Part shown: in pieces, positions 53,239 through 62,365 of the stretch
How positions within the stretch are numbered: the stretch's first letter is position 1
Layout of the letters: every line of letters starts with the position of its first letter
DNA from: Mesorhizobium amorphae CCNWGS0123
GTDB taxonomy: Bacteria; Pseudomonadota; Alphaproteobacteria; Rhizobiales; Rhizobiaceae
Direction: 5' to 3'
Length of the DNA stretch: 64,000 nucleotides
Assembly: GCF_001686985.1 (NCBI RefSeq)
Contig: NZ_CP015322.1
Coordinates: 884,569 to 948,568, forward strand
Notes under the pieces: model-generated
Told to the model about the DNA's origin: nothing
Seen by the model: the letters and a program-made list of their open reading frames with translations, nothing else
The model's database searches: none
Made by a program: the position numbers and the translations under genes

Positions 53239-53566
53239 TTGCGCTTACCGGCTCGCTCGGCCAAAGCGATGGTTGTTTCCCGGCCGCGACGACGAGCGTC
53301 CGCTCGTCCCCAACGTGCTGCACGCCGCCTGCCGTTCAGCTTGTGCGGCGGCCGGCTTGAGCAAGTCGGTGACAGTGCACACGTTGCGGCACACATTCGC
53401 GACCCATCTCCTGGAGAACGGGGCCGACGTGCGCATCATCCAGGTGCTGCTCGGCCATGCCAGTCTGGCCAGCACGGCGCGCTATACCCAAGTCGCCACA
53501 AAGACCATCAGCAATACGCCAAGTCCGCTGGACCGGCTCCGCCTGGAGGTCGTGCCGCCCGGCTGA
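53239..53566 (+). pseudogene. IS91-type tyrosine recombinase, C-terminal fragment
   Basis: The frame from 53273 carries NVLHAACRSACAAAGLSKSV, HTLRHTFATHLLENG, LLGHASLASTARYTQVATKT and the normal C-terminus. It closely matches the C-terminal third of the recombinase at 21110-21973. The N-terminal two thirds, including the first catalytic Arg, are gone. Confidence 0.75.
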
Positions 53567-53575
53567 GCGGACCTG

Positions 53576-53772
53576 ATGGCTCCGGTTCTGGAAGTGGCGG
53601 ATATCTTCCGCCGCCACGGCGAAGCGTTTCGGCAAGCCCGTGCCGAGCATCTGGACCGCGTCGAGCGGCGCGTCATGGGCGCGATCACGGCATGCCGGAC
53701 GGCTGTGCTCGGCGGCCACGTCGAGCAGTGCGATGACTGCGGCGCCACACGCATCGCCTACAACTCCTGCCT
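53576..53772 (+). pseudogene. IS91-type transposase, N-terminal fragment
   Basis: MAPVLEVADIFRRHGEAFRQ to CDDCGATRIAYNSC corresponds to residues 1-65 of the transposase at 19918-21105. It ends abruptly after YNSC at about 53772. Recombinase and transposase fragments are in the usual order, so this is one deletion derivative of an IS91-like element. Confidence 0.75.
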
Positions 53773-53916
53773 TATGGGCAAAGCCGGTAATGGGGAGCTG
53801 GCAATCGCGATCACCGTATTTTCCTGTGTATTGCCGCTCTCGAGCTCTCCATTAGAAGTCGCCCGTGCGGCCCCGTTGGGTCGGCCACTGATGGCCGGTC
53901 ACATACGGAGACGGAC

Positions 53917-55154
53917 ATGTTGGAGACGTACTTCTCGGCAGCGAAGATGCTGGGGCATCTGCGCAGTGGGCCGAGCGGGCCTTACATTGACGGGTTTGCA
54001 GCGGCGCTGGAGCAGCAGGGCTATGGCCCCGAGACAGCGGTACGCTATTTGCGAGCGGCAGCTCACATCGGCCATGTCATGGCCGAGCAAGGCGCAGGCC
54101 TGACGGACGTTTTGATCTCGCCGCGTTCGGCGAGCACCTGCGCACTTGCCGGTGTTCACGCGCCAAAGGCGGCCGGCGCAACCACCATACCATCTACGGT
54201 GCCAGGCTCTTTCGTCGGCACCTCGTCGAGCTCGGCCTTTGCCGGTCCGAGGCCGTGGGGGCAGCGCCCGCCGAGCCGCAGCCGCTGGTCGCCGACTTCA
54301 AGACGTGGCTGCGCAAGCATCGCGGCGCATCCGATGCCACCGTCAGGCTCTACGCCCGCGACGCCGCGGGCCTGATGATGGAGCTTCGATCTGACCCGGC
54401 CGGCTGGAAGCCGAACGATGTCCGCAGCTACTTCCTGGAGCGGGCGAGCAATAGCGGGAGTGGCACGATCAAGAAGATTACGACGAGCCTGCGGGCTTTC
54501 CTGCGGTATCTCGCAGTCACAGGCCGTTGTCAGGCAGGTCTCGACGGCGCCGTTCCGGCCTACGCTCATTGGCAGCTTGCCGACATGCCCCGGTATCTAT
54601 CGACCGAGCAGGTCGACCGGCTGATCGCTGCCTGTGACGGCGATGCCGGTGCGCGCCGGCGTGATCGTGCGATCGTACTTTTGTTGGTGCGCCTCGGCCT
54701 GCGGGCCGGTGACGGGGCGCAACTGCGTCTCACCGATATCGAGTGGCAAACGGGATCGCTGCGGGTCTGCGGCAAGTCGCGCTACGAAGTCCGGCTGCCG
54801 CTACCGCAAGACGTCGGGGATGCGATCGCCGCCTACCTCGAATGCCGGCTGTCTACCCGCCGGAACGATGTCTTGTTCCTGCGCACGATCGCGCCGTGCC
54901 GGCCATTCCGACGAGGCGACGGCATCTCGTCGGTGGTGAAGCGTATCATGAAGCGGGCTGACATCGTGCCGCCGGTCAAAGGGGCCCACGCTCTGCGGCA
55001 CACCGCGGCGACCGAGATGCTGCGCCACGGCGTGCCGCTCGACAAGATCGGCCTCGTCCTTCGGCATCGCGGCATCGATACGACGGCCTATTACGCAAAG
55101 GCCGACGTCGCGCTGCTGAAGCAGGTTGCTCAGCCCTGGCCGGAGGCGCTCTGA
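53917..55154 (+). pseudogene. Tyrosine recombinase (RIT-type), early frameshift
   Basis: MLETYFSAAKMLGHLRSGPS to HIGHVMAEQGAGLTDV, then a 1-nt insertion near 54108-54114 (GACGTTTTGAT). The other frame continues DLAAFGEHLRTC and, from 54255, a SAM-like domain (TWLRKHRGASDATVRLYARD) and a complete catalytic domain: Arg in VRLGLRAGDGAQLRL, HALRHTAATEMLRHG, VLRHRGIDTT and AYYAKADV. The stop overlaps the next gene's ATG by one base. Two adjacent overlapping integrases fit recombinase-in-trio architecture. Confidence 0.72.
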
Positions 55155-56059
55155 TGCTCGACGCCATCGAGACCTATCTCGCGCTCCGCCGCACTACGGG
55201 CTTCGCGATGTCGACCGCGGAGTACCTGCTGAAGAGCTTTGCCGCCTTCGCGACTGCACGCGGACAAACGTACGTCCAGACAAAAACAGCGATCGACTGG
55301 GCCGCGCTGGGACCATCCGTCGCGCAACGGGATGCACGGCCAAGAGCCGTCTGTCACTTCGTACGCCATGTCCGGGTGGAGGACGTCGGGCACGAGCTGC
55401 CGCCTGCAAATCACTTCGGCGCCCGTAAGAAGCGTCGCACGCCGCACATCTACACGACAGACGAGATCAGTCGGCTGGTCGAAGCTGCGCTGCGGCTTCG
55501 GCCAATGCGCGACTTACGCCCGCACACGCAAGCGACCTTGATCGCGCTGCTCTCATCCACAGGGCTCAGGATCTCCGAAGCCCTAAAGCTGACGATCGCG
55601 GACGTGACCCGCGACGGTCTGCTGACCCGCGAGACCAAGTTCCGCAAGACGCGATTGGTGCCGCTGCACGATACGGCGGCGGCCGGCTTGCAGCGATACC
55701 TGGCACGTCGCGGGCCCGGCTCAGACGATGATCCGGTGTTCATCGACAAGCGCAACCGGCCGCTACGCTACATTGCCGTCAAGGAGACCTTCGACAGGCT
55801 GGTCGACAAGGCTGGCATCAGATCGACGTCGGCTCGCCGTCCTCGCCTGCACGATCTGCGCCATAACTCCGAGTGCCGGATTATTCCGAGTGGCGACCGG
55901 GAGGCCAAAGAATGCGGGCGATTTGTGGCTTTTGTGTCTGCATTATCAGAGGCTCTTCAGGAATGTGAGGAGATGGTCGTCGGGCTTGTAGCGGCCAACC
56001 GGATGTCGGCCGTGTCGGTCCTTGCCAGAGCTTGCTCCTTGAGCTTCATGTCGGCCTGA
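55154..56059 (+). pseudogene. Tyrosine recombinase (RIT-type), 3' truncated
   Basis: MLDAIETYLALRRTTGFAMS and the following DNA-binding domain lead to a catalytic domain with Arg in SSTGLRISEALKLTI and RLHDLRHN (start of HxxR). At about 55870 the match ends, and the next 63 codons are foreign read-through. The active-site tyrosine is missing. It starts inside the previous gene's stop codon (TGATG), so they are co-translated. Confidence 0.75.
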
Positions 56060-56133
56060 AGATAGATGGTGGTGGTTTCGACCGACTCGTGGCCCAGCCA
56101 CAGAGCGATGACCGAGCGGTCGACGCCGTGCTG
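55957..56133 (-). pseudogene. Tyrosine recombinase C-terminal fragment, opposite strand
   Basis: On the minus strand the frame reads HGVDRSVIALWLGHESVETT, then TIYLQADMKLKEQAL to a stop at 55957. This is the LGHxxxxTTxxYxH-type end of an integrase with the active-site Tyr. It faces the truncated integrase at 55154, so an inversion or tail-to-tail fusion lies near 55870-55957. Confidence 0.65.
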
Positions 56134-56138
56134 CCGGC

Positions 56139-56381
56139 CTGACCTTCCCGCCTGGCTGCCGTCGCCTCTACATCGCAGCTGATGCCGACACCGCCGGCCG
56201 TCAGGGCATCGAGCGCCTCAGCCAGCGCGCGGGCGAGTCAGGGATCCTTGCCCTGGTGTTGCGGCCGCAGCTCGGCGACTTCAACGACGATCTGCGTCAT
56301 CTCGGCCCGGCCCATCTCGCGGCATGGCTCCGCGACCAGCTCGTCCCGGAGGATGCCCGTCTCTTGCTGCCGCCCGGATGA
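56139..56381 (+). pseudogene. Toprim-type gene, C-terminal fragment
   Basis: The frame reads LTFPPGCRRLYIAADADTAG, then QLGDFNDDLRHLGPAHLAAW to a natural end. It matches RRLYIVRDADAAG to the C-terminus of the toprim gene at 50312-51343. It marks where the backbone resumes after the roughly 4.8-kb insertion. Whether it was the end of the 50016 paralogue or of a third copy cannot be told. Confidence 0.72.
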
Positions 56382-56629
56382 ATGGGTTCGGGCCGACACG
56401 CGGGCCGGGACGGCGTCGCCGGATAGCCTGCAGACATAGCGGCGGTCCGCCGGAGAGGCCGCGCCCGCGGCCTGCCTGAGAGGCGACCCCTGCCACCCCC
56501 CGTTCACGGCCGCAACGGCTGCGCCGTCCTCCGCTCGCGCTCCGGCCTTCGGTGCGGCCGCGCCCGCGGCGCGGCCGGGTTGCGCTGTCAGGCCGCGATA
56601 GGCGCGGCCACAACCGACGGAGACACGCC

Positions 56630-57571
56630 ATGACCTACGAGCTTCCTCTCGACGACGGCTACGAGCCCTACCACGCCTCCTCGCCGACCGACCGCGTCAT
56701 CCTCGAACTGCAGATGTACGGCCATCGCCCGCATCAGGACGAACCTGATCCTCGGCCGCTTCCCGACGACGAAGTGATCCGGGCTGGCCTCGCCGGGATC
56801 GTCGAGACCTTAGCCGGCATGCTCGGCGACACCAGGCTCGAACCCGATCTCGACGACCTGCTCTGGTCCTTCGCAAACGTCTTCCACCGTGCCGCCGAGC
56901 GCGTCGCCCGCAGCCTCGACCGCAACGAGGAAGCCCAGCGCTCAAGCCAGCATGAGCAGGACGGCTCGGAGGTGAAGTCCGTCGAGCTGGAGCGGCTGAC
57001 CGCGGAAGGCATCAGCTATATCGAGCGCCGCAATGTGCTCGAAATCATGCGCGATGAGGCCGCCGATCTCTACGAGGCACAAACCGGATCGGCATGGCGA
57101 CCGCGCACCGGCTCCAAGGTCTCCCACCAGGCGATGACCGCTTCGGTGATCGACTCCAGAGACTTCCTCGCCGCCCGCCGACACGCCGAAACCGAGGTGC
57201 TCGTCCCGGCCGGCACCAAGATCGCCTTCGCCGGCGGCCTCGACTGCAACGACCACGACCGGATCTGGGACGCGCTCGACAAGGCCCGCGAAAAACATCC
57301 CGACATGGTCCTGCTCCACGGCGGCAGCCCGCGCGGCGCCGAGCGCATCGCAGCCTGCTGGGCCGAAAGCCGCAAGGTCACCCAGATCGCCTTCAAGCCG
57401 GACTGGACCCGACACGCCAAGGCGGCTCCGTTCCGCCGCAACGACCAGCTTCTCTCGGTGGTGCCCTACGGCCTGATCGTCTTTCCCGGCTCCGGCATCA
57501 CCGACAACCTTGCCGACAAGGCGCGTCGGCTGGGCATTCCCGTCTGGCGGTTCGCGGAGGGCGGCGCGTGA
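56630..57571 (+). CDS. DUF2493 (SLOG-like) protein
   Basis: A 313-aa protein from the ATG at 56630 (MTYELPLDDGYEPYHASSPT), with GACGGAGACACG ahead. The N-terminal part is helical and acidic. The C-terminal DUF2493 domain, residues about 205-312, has TKIAFAGGLDCNDHDRIWDA, MVLLHGGSPRGAERIAACWA (GGxxxGAE nucleotide-binding loop) and PYGLIVFPGSGITDNLADKA. SLOG folds bind nucleotides or nucleotide-derived signals. It is typical of these plasmid backbones and may respond to a nucleotide ligand; the role is unknown. Confidence 0.82.
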   Translation: MTYELPLDDGYEPYHASSPTDRVILELQMYGHRPHQDEPDPRPLPDDEVIRAGLAGIVETLAGMLGDTRLEPDLDDLLWSFANVFHRAAERVARSLDRNEEAQRSSQHEQDGSEVKSVELERLTAEGISYIERRNVLEIMRDEAADLYEAQTGSAWRPRTGSKVSHQAMTASVIDSRDFLAARRHAETEVLVPAGTKIAFAGGLDCNDHDRIWDALDKAREKHPDMVLLHGGSPRGAERIAACWAESRKVTQIAFKPDWTRHAKAAPFRRNDQLLSVVPYGLIVFPGSGITDNLADKARRLGIPVWRFAEGGA

Positions 57572-57634
57572 GCGCCGTTTTCTTGCAAATCCAGAAAATC
57601 CAGATAATATGGAGACCGATCAAGGAGTCCAGCC

Positions 57635-57895
57635 ATGCGCCAGTTCACGACCGGGGATCTCAACAAGCAGGTTGGCGACGTCACCGACGTTGCCAGCCGC
57701 GAACCCGTTATTCTCACCAAGCACCGGAAACCCCGCTTCGTGCTGATGAGCTACGAGCACTACGAACGGATGCGCATCGGCGGCGATCCCCGCCGCGCAC
57801 ACCATGTCTCCGAGATGCCGGAGGAACACAGGGAACTCTTCGCCGCCGAGATCGACCGATTGGCGCGCGGGGAAGGATACGATGATGAGCGGTAG
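57635..57895 (+). CDS. Phd/YefM-type antitoxin
   Basis: An 86-aa antitoxin (MRQFTTGDLNKQVGDVTDVA), followed by the conserved EPVILTKHRKPRFVLMSYEHY of the Phd/YefM fold. The N-terminal half binds its operator, and the C-terminal half (PEEHRELFAAEIDRLARGEG) would neutralise the toxin. Preceded by AAGGAGTCC. The stop overlaps the toxin's start region (ATGATGAG). The partner toxin appears frameshifted, leaving this antitoxin alone. Confidence 0.85.
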   Translation: MRQFTTGDLNKQVGDVTDVASREPVILTKHRKPRFVLMSYEHYERMRIGGDPRRAHHVSEMPEEHRELFAAEIDRLARGEGYDDER

Positions 57896-58312
57896 ATTTC
57901 TGCCTGGTCAGGTGATCTCCTACCCGTATCTTTGGGCCCGTATCTTCGGGCATGGCAACACGAGCGCGGCGAAATGGAAGGCCGCAAAAGCCGGCCGGCC
58001 TGCGTGGTCGCTGTCCGTGGCGCAAGAGATGGCCTGACCCATCTCGCGCTGGCGATAACCACCAAGCCACCGACCAGCGATCGGGTCGGTTTGGAAGTCT
58101 CCGCTATCGAGTGCCGCCGCGCCGGTCTGACCGATCTCAAACGCTGCTGGATCGTGGTTGACGAATACAACTGCGATATTGCCGAACGCTCCCGGTACAT
58201 CGAATCCGACGGTAAGCCCCTCGGTCGCTTTAGCAAGGCTTTCATGATGAAGATCGCAGCCGCCTTTATCAAAGCGCGCAGCGAGGGCCGCCGCGTCAGC
58301 CGTCTAGATTGA
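57882..58312 (+). pseudogene. Toxin partner gene, frameshifted by a 14-bp duplication
   Basis: Starts at 57882/57885 (MSGRFLPGQVISYPYL). A near-perfect 14-bp tandem duplication at 57923-57950 then shifts the frame by 2. The rest continues in the other frame: AWQHERGEMEGRKSRPACVV, LALAITTKPPTSDRVGLEVS and RCWIVVDEYNCDI. Removing one repeat restores ISYPYLRAWQHERGE, a natural join. The protein looks like a PemK/MazF-like or related small toxin, which is tentative. The C-terminal frame has no good start of its own. Confidence 0.72.
57923..57950 (+). repeat. 14-bp tandem duplication
   Basis: CCCGTATCTTTGGG (57923-57936) is followed directly by CCCGTATCTTCGGG (57937-57950), differing at one base. 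Confidence 0.9.
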
Positions 58313-58607
58313 CGTTCTCTTTTCGCGGCCATGCGCTCGATCCAGGACGTGAGTCTCTGGCTGGCCTTGAAAGGCCCGTAGCTCCAAGCGCGAAGCGCCA
58401 CTAGCCAGATGATGCGCGTAGCGCCTCCGGCAACGGCAAGGTCCGGGCGCGCCGGCCTGCGGCCGGCCGGGCTCTCGTCGCGGCGTTCCGCCGCTTCCCG
58501 AGCCGGCTTTGCCGTCTCGGCCTTCGGGTGACGATCCCTCGCGCAGGGGCAGAGGGAGAGGGCGGCCTGAGCGGGGCGGGGGACGCGGGAGAGAAGGGAA
58601 AGTCACC

Positions 58608-59141
58608 ATGTCGATGATATTCATAGGCGGATCACGCGAGATATTCGAGCTGCCGGAACCTGCCATCGCTCGCATCGGCGCAATCGTTGCTGCCGAGCAC
58701 GGCGTGCTGGTTGGCGACGCGTCGGGAGCCGATGCCGAGGCGCAGGGCCTGCTCGCGGGCTACAAGTACGAGCATGTCGGGGTCTTCCATGCCGGCAAGG
58801 AACCCCACAACAATCTGGGCGACTGGGCCGCCTACCATGTCCCGTCACCTGCAGGCACTCATGGATCTTGGCACGACGCCGCCAAGGACCGGGAGATGGC
58901 GCGGCGCGCCGACTTTGGCATGATGGTCTGGGACGGCGCATCACCCGGTACGGCCGTCAACGTGCTTCGGCTCGCCATCGCGAACAAGCCGTGCGTCATT
59001 TACGATCTGGCCAGGGGCCGGGTGGCGACGACGTACAATGTGGAGGACTGGTGCGCCATGCTCCGCCATGCCGGTCCGGACATTCGACGCCAAGCCGAAG
59101 CCCGCATGACGCCGGACGAGCGTCTGGCGTTGCCAGGATGA
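58608..59141 (+). CDS. SLOG-like nucleotide-binding protein
   Basis: A 177-aa protein from the ATG at 58608 (MSMIFIGGSREIFELPEPAI), with GAGAAGGGAAAG ahead. The Rossmann-like pattern is clear: IFIGGSR, HGVLVGDASGADAEAQGLLA (GDxxGAD loop), RADFGMMVWDGASPGTAVNV and NKPCVIYDL. This is the DUF2493/YspA-like SLOG group, as for the protein at 56630 but as a single domain. The leader contains a purine-rich GGCAGAGGG stretch shared with other backbone leaders. The function is unknown. Confidence 0.75.
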   Translation: MSMIFIGGSREIFELPEPAIARIGAIVAAEHGVLVGDASGADAEAQGLLAGYKYEHVGVFHAGKEPHNNLGDWAAYHVPSPAGTHGSWHDAAKDREMARRADFGMMVWDGASPGTAVNVLRLAIANKPCVIYDLARGRVATTYNVEDWCAMLRHAGPDIRRQAEARMTPDERLALPG

Positions 59142-59850
59142 TGGATGCGGTCCCGCCGACAGCCCGGCGGTTCAATCAGATATGTTGATCCGGCAGCTCG
59201 CCGCCTAATCCGCTTGTATGAGCGGAGGGAGGCGGCCCCTTTCGCAACCGTCCACGCGCAGAGCCGCGGGGCGTTGTGCGGATGATCATCTTGACCCGTC
59301 TCGCCTCTGAAGCGGGTGCAAGCGTGCCGAACAACATGCTGGCTTGCCGGTCATCCAACCTGACTGGGCGGTATCATCCCCCGAGGGGCGTGTAGGCCGC
59401 TGCCAGCCGGCCCCGATCTCGAAACCGGTATGCCGCCATACCGAACATGCGAGGCGGTCACGCGCCGGGCTGCTGTTCGATGTGTTGGCAATGCCGACGA
59501 TTTGACCCGAGAGGCTGCAGCATGTTCCTGCGATCCGGCAGCGTTGTGTCGGCGGTCTGGCGATGGCGGCCTGAGTTCTTTTCCTTCGGTCGCATCCGGG
59601 GCCATTCCCGTTTCATGTCGCCTTTGTAGACGACCGCCTGCTTTGTGCGGTCAACCCCCGTTGGGGGTACACTCGGCGAATATTCAGGAAAATTCGATTT
59701 CTGTTTTTGTCTGCGGGCAGGCGAAGGGCCTGCCCGCAATTTTTCGGCAAATAGAATTTTCCAGAATTTTCGCCGAGATGACCGCAGCAGGACGGCCCTC
59801 TCCTTTGGCGCCATCGGGAATGGTCCCGATGCAACCGAAGGAGAACTACC
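59142..59850. other. Non-coding stretch with a long inverted repeat and DUF736 leader
   Basis: About 700 nt without a convincing gene; the + frame 59430-60413 overlaps DUF736 in another frame and is rejected. It contains a 106-bp near-palindrome (59672-59777) and a short leader hairpin (CATCGGGA at 59812-59819 with TCCCGATG at 59824-59831) ahead of the DUF736 start. Confidence 0.55.
59672..59777. repeat. 106-bp near-perfect inverted repeat
   Basis: The outer arms (CTCGGCGAATATTCAGGAAA onward at 59672-59700, matching the reverse complement of 59749-59777) pair at 26 of 29 positions. The inner arms TGCGGGCAGGC (59712-59722) and GCCTGCCCGCA (59728-59738) pair perfectly around a 5-nt loop. AT-rich internal bulges separate them. 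It could act as a terminator, replication or transfer origin, recombination site, or be a miniature element. Confidence 0.75.
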
Positions 59851-60174
59851 ATGGCCACCACAATCGCAAACCTCACCACCAAGGCCGACGGCTCGATGGA
59901 AGGCGTCTTTGCCACGCTCCGGGTCAATGCCCCGATCACCCTCATCCCGAACACCAACAAGTCGCGCGAGGACGCCCCCGACTACCGGATCGTCAACAAG
60001 CGCACGGGCTTCGAGATCGGAGCCGGCTGGCACCGCATCTCCCAGCGTTCGGGCGAGGAATACCTCTCGGTCAAGCTGGAAGCTCCCGAGATCGGCGTCA
60101 TCTTCGGCAATCTCGCTCCCGCCCCGGGTGGCGAGGAAAACAAGAAGGTCATCCTCTGGAACAACCCCCAGTGA
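59851..60174 (+). CDS. DUF736 family protein
   Basis: A 107-aa protein with GAAGGAGAAC ahead. IANLTTKADGSMEGVFATLR, then DYRIVNKRTGFEIGAGWHRI and EEYLSVKLEAPEIG are typical of DUF736, a small beta-rich family found almost only in alphaproteobacterial plasmids and islands, often beside conjugation genes. The function is unknown. The length is normal. Confidence 0.9.
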   Translation: MATTIANLTTKADGSMEGVFATLRVNAPITLIPNTNKSREDAPDYRIVNKRTGFEIGAGWHRISQRSGEEYLSVKLEAPEIGVIFGNLAPAPGGEENKKVILWNNPQ

Positions 60175-60231
60175 GGCATCGGTGGCCGGCCCCGGAAGGG
60201 GCCGGCTCCGCACCGGCAAAAGGAGGTTGCA

Positions 60232-60570
60232 ATGAGCCGCTACACCATCACTATCACTGGCACCGTCACCGGAAAGGTCCGCTCGGATCCAGACGCTGTC
60301 ATCGGCTACGATCCACCACTTCGGACCTACTTCCTGCAAGCGTTCCCGCACGAAGAAACCGACGAGCCCGGTCTTTGGCTCGGCACCCACGATCGCGCGT
60401 TCGAAACGCTTGAGGATCTTCGCCGCGCAGCCATCTCACACGGTTACGACTTGCCGCTGCCGCCCAAACTGGCCGCAAAGCTGGTCGGCGACAAAGCGGC
60501 AGTCAGCGGGCGTCCGGTGCGAGACACAATCTTCGGCCAGATGCTGAAACACCTCAACCAACCCAAGTAG
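60232..60570 (+). CDS. Conserved hypothetical backbone protein
   Basis: A 112-aa protein (MSRYTITITGTVTGKVRSDP) with AAAGGAGGTTGC ahead, a near-perfect ribosome site. The N-terminal beta strands and AFETLEDLRRAAISHGYDLP helix suggest a compact alpha/beta fold. No family recognised. It is 57 nt after DUF736 in the same direction and closed by a strong terminator, so DUF736 and this gene probably form a transcript. Confidence 0.65.
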   Translation: MSRYTITITGTVTGKVRSDPDAVIGYDPPLRTYFLQAFPHEETDEPGLWLGTHDRAFETLEDLRRAAISHGYDLPLPPKLAAKLVGDKAAVSGRPVRDTIFGQMLKHLNQPK

Positions 60571-60582
60571 GCAACACGTTTC

Positions 60583-60623
60583 AGGGCCCGCGACGGAGTG
60601 TTCCTTCGCGGGCCCTTTTTTTG
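60583..60623 (+). terminator. Strong intrinsic terminator
   Basis: GGGCCCGCG pairs with CGCGGGCCC over a 14-nt loop, followed by seven T. It ends the DUF736 transcript. Confidence 0.9.
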
Positions 60624-60830
60624 CGCGTCGCAAAAGAGCCACGAACATCAACGGTCCGAGGTAGCGACTCCAAACCGCGGATTACTTTTGCGACCCTGCC
60701 GCAGCCGATTAAGGAAATCGGGCCCAACTGCCGGGGACGATTCAGAACAGGCGAGCCGTTGAGGCGGTCGCGACAGGATTCTGGACTTTCCGCGTGTTTT
60801 GGGCGCATTCTTGCGGCGGGGAGAAGGGGC

Positions 60831-61679
60831 TTGGCTAAATCCCGCTACGATGATCGGTCGGGGCCGTGGCGCAATCGTACCGGCGCAGGACGCCCGCTCG
60901 CACGAGGCTGGGCCAGCGTGCCGATGCGGCTAGTCTTCGTGACGGTGGCTGCGACCTCCGCTCTGGTAACGCAGTTTGTCATGCACGACAGCGGGTCCCT
61001 CCCGGAAATCAATCTGCAGAACCTGATCACGCCGCGACCGGTAGCAATTGCTGGGGTCGCATCTGTCATCGACGGCGACACGATCGAGATCCATGGCCAG
61101 CGCATTCGCTTCAATGGTATCGATGCACCGGAGTCAGCACAGCAGTGCGACGACGCCAATGGCTTCCACTATCAATGCGGCGCCAAGTCCGCCGCCGCTC
61201 TCGATGCCTTTCTCGCCGCCTCGCGACCGACCCGATGCACGTTTGTGTCATGGGATCGGTATGGCCGCTATGTCGGCAATTGCCGGCGGGCCGATGGTGT
61301 CAGCGTCGCCGCCTGGATGGTCGAGAACGGTCAAGCTCTTGATTGGCCGAAATACAGCCAAGGTGCCTACGCCATGCTGCAGGAGAAGGCCAAGGCGGCA
61401 AAGGTTGGCATCTGGGCAGGAACGTTTCAAGCGCCTTGGGATTGGCGTGCCAAGCATCGCGCTGACAACGAACAGCCATCGATGATCGCTCCCCTGCTCG
61501 CAGTGTCGCCCAGTGCCTGCAACATCAAGGGCAACATCAATGCCCGCGGGGAGCACATCTATCACATGCCTGGCCAGGAATATTACGATCGCACGGTCAT
61601 CACGACCAGCAAGGGTGAGCGCTGGTTCTGCAGCGAGGAAGAGGCGGTGGCGGCCGGTTGGCGCAAAGCAAAGCGTTAA
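60831..61679 (+). CDS. Thermonuclease-family (SNase-like) protein, membrane-anchored or exported
   Basis: A 282-aa protein from a TTG at 60831, preceded by GGGGAGAAGG; an ATG at 60924 (MRLVFVTVAATSALVTQFVM) is an alternative that starts right at the hydrophobic segment. The staphylococcal nuclease domain has IDGDTIEIHGQRIRFNGIDA (catalytic Asp/Arg region), PESAQQC and DRYGRYVGNC. The C-terminal CNIKGNINARGEHIYHMPGQ, then SKGERWFCSEEEAVAAGWRK, is the excalibur-like extension common in such proteins. Exported nucleases of this kind accompany conjugative elements. Confidence 0.87.
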   Translation: MAKSRYDDRSGPWRNRTGAGRPLARGWASVPMRLVFVTVAATSALVTQFVMHDSGSLPEINLQNLITPRPVAIAGVASVIDGDTIEIHGQRIRFNGIDAPESAQQCDDANGFHYQCGAKSAAALDAFLAASRPTRCTFVSWDRYGRYVGNCRRADGVSVAAWMVENGQALDWPKYSQGAYAMLQEKAKAAKVGIWAGTFQAPWDWRAKHRADNEQPSMIAPLLAVSPSACNIKGNINARGEHIYHMPGQEYYDRTVITTSKGERWFCSEEEAVAAGWRKAKR

Positions 61680-61879
61680 GCCACAGGGCCAGTTATTGCC
61701 CTGCTTTTCGCCTGCGCTGGCGCGTACCGCGGGACCGCTGAGTGCTTCAACGGCTCAGAAAGTGCGAGCATCCGGCAGTGTCAGGATCACTGACTTCCGA
61801 CGGGCGACATCGCGCCTGCGCCCGGTACACGAAGCGACTTTGTTCAAAGCCTGGCTCCCGTCGCCGTAACGGTTGCCTG

Positions 61880-62155
61880 TCAACCAGACGGGATCGCTTC
61901 TGCGCGTCGGGGGGATCGCGGCTGATAGCCACGCATCCGCTTGGCGCGCAGCAGCTCGAGGAAAAGGGCTACGGCTTCACCCTCGGTATCAAAGGAGTGC
62001 TGTACCGTGCGGCCGGTGGTTCCAATCCGGCCCCAACGCCGGACCAGGCAGGTCTGGCCGAACAGTGTCTCCTCAATCGACAGTGCATAGAAGCGCGCCA
62101 TGTTCCGATCCGCGTCGCGGCGTTCGATACAGAGGCGATAGAGCTGCGCGATCAT
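61880..62155 (-). CDS. WGR-domain protein
   Basis: A 91-aa protein consisting of a WGR domain: MIAQLYRLCIERRDADRNMA, then LVRRWGRIGTTGRTVQHSFD. The conserved Trp-Gly-Arg is present. WGR domains bind nucleic acids. It is a stand-alone version common on rhizobial plasmids. Same direction as, and 210 nt from, the RHH/ParA genes, but probably separately transcribed. Confidence 0.85.
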   Translation of the reverse strand: MIAQLYRLCIERRDADRNMARFYALSIEETLFGQTCLVRRWGRIGTTGRTVQHSFDTEGEAVALFLELLRAKRMRGYQPRSPRRAEAIPSG

Positions 62156-62365
62156 TGCGGACAGAATCGCGCAGCCGGACGCGCGCGTCCAATGAATGGT
62201 TTGAATCAGCAGACGCGGATTGATTCACGCTGATGATGGATGGAACCGAACGTCAGTCGTTCAGCAGCCTCTTTGATGGCCCTTCCTGGAGAGATGCAGC
62301 AAATCCTCGTTGGCCCGTATCGTGCGCGGTCGGTCGTGACGATCGACGCTGATCACCGCGTCTGG

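Noticed and set aside
59430..60413. 327-aa + frame
   Set aside because: It overlaps DUF736 and the 60232 gene in another frame and has the arginine/proline-rich look of a GC-rich shadow.
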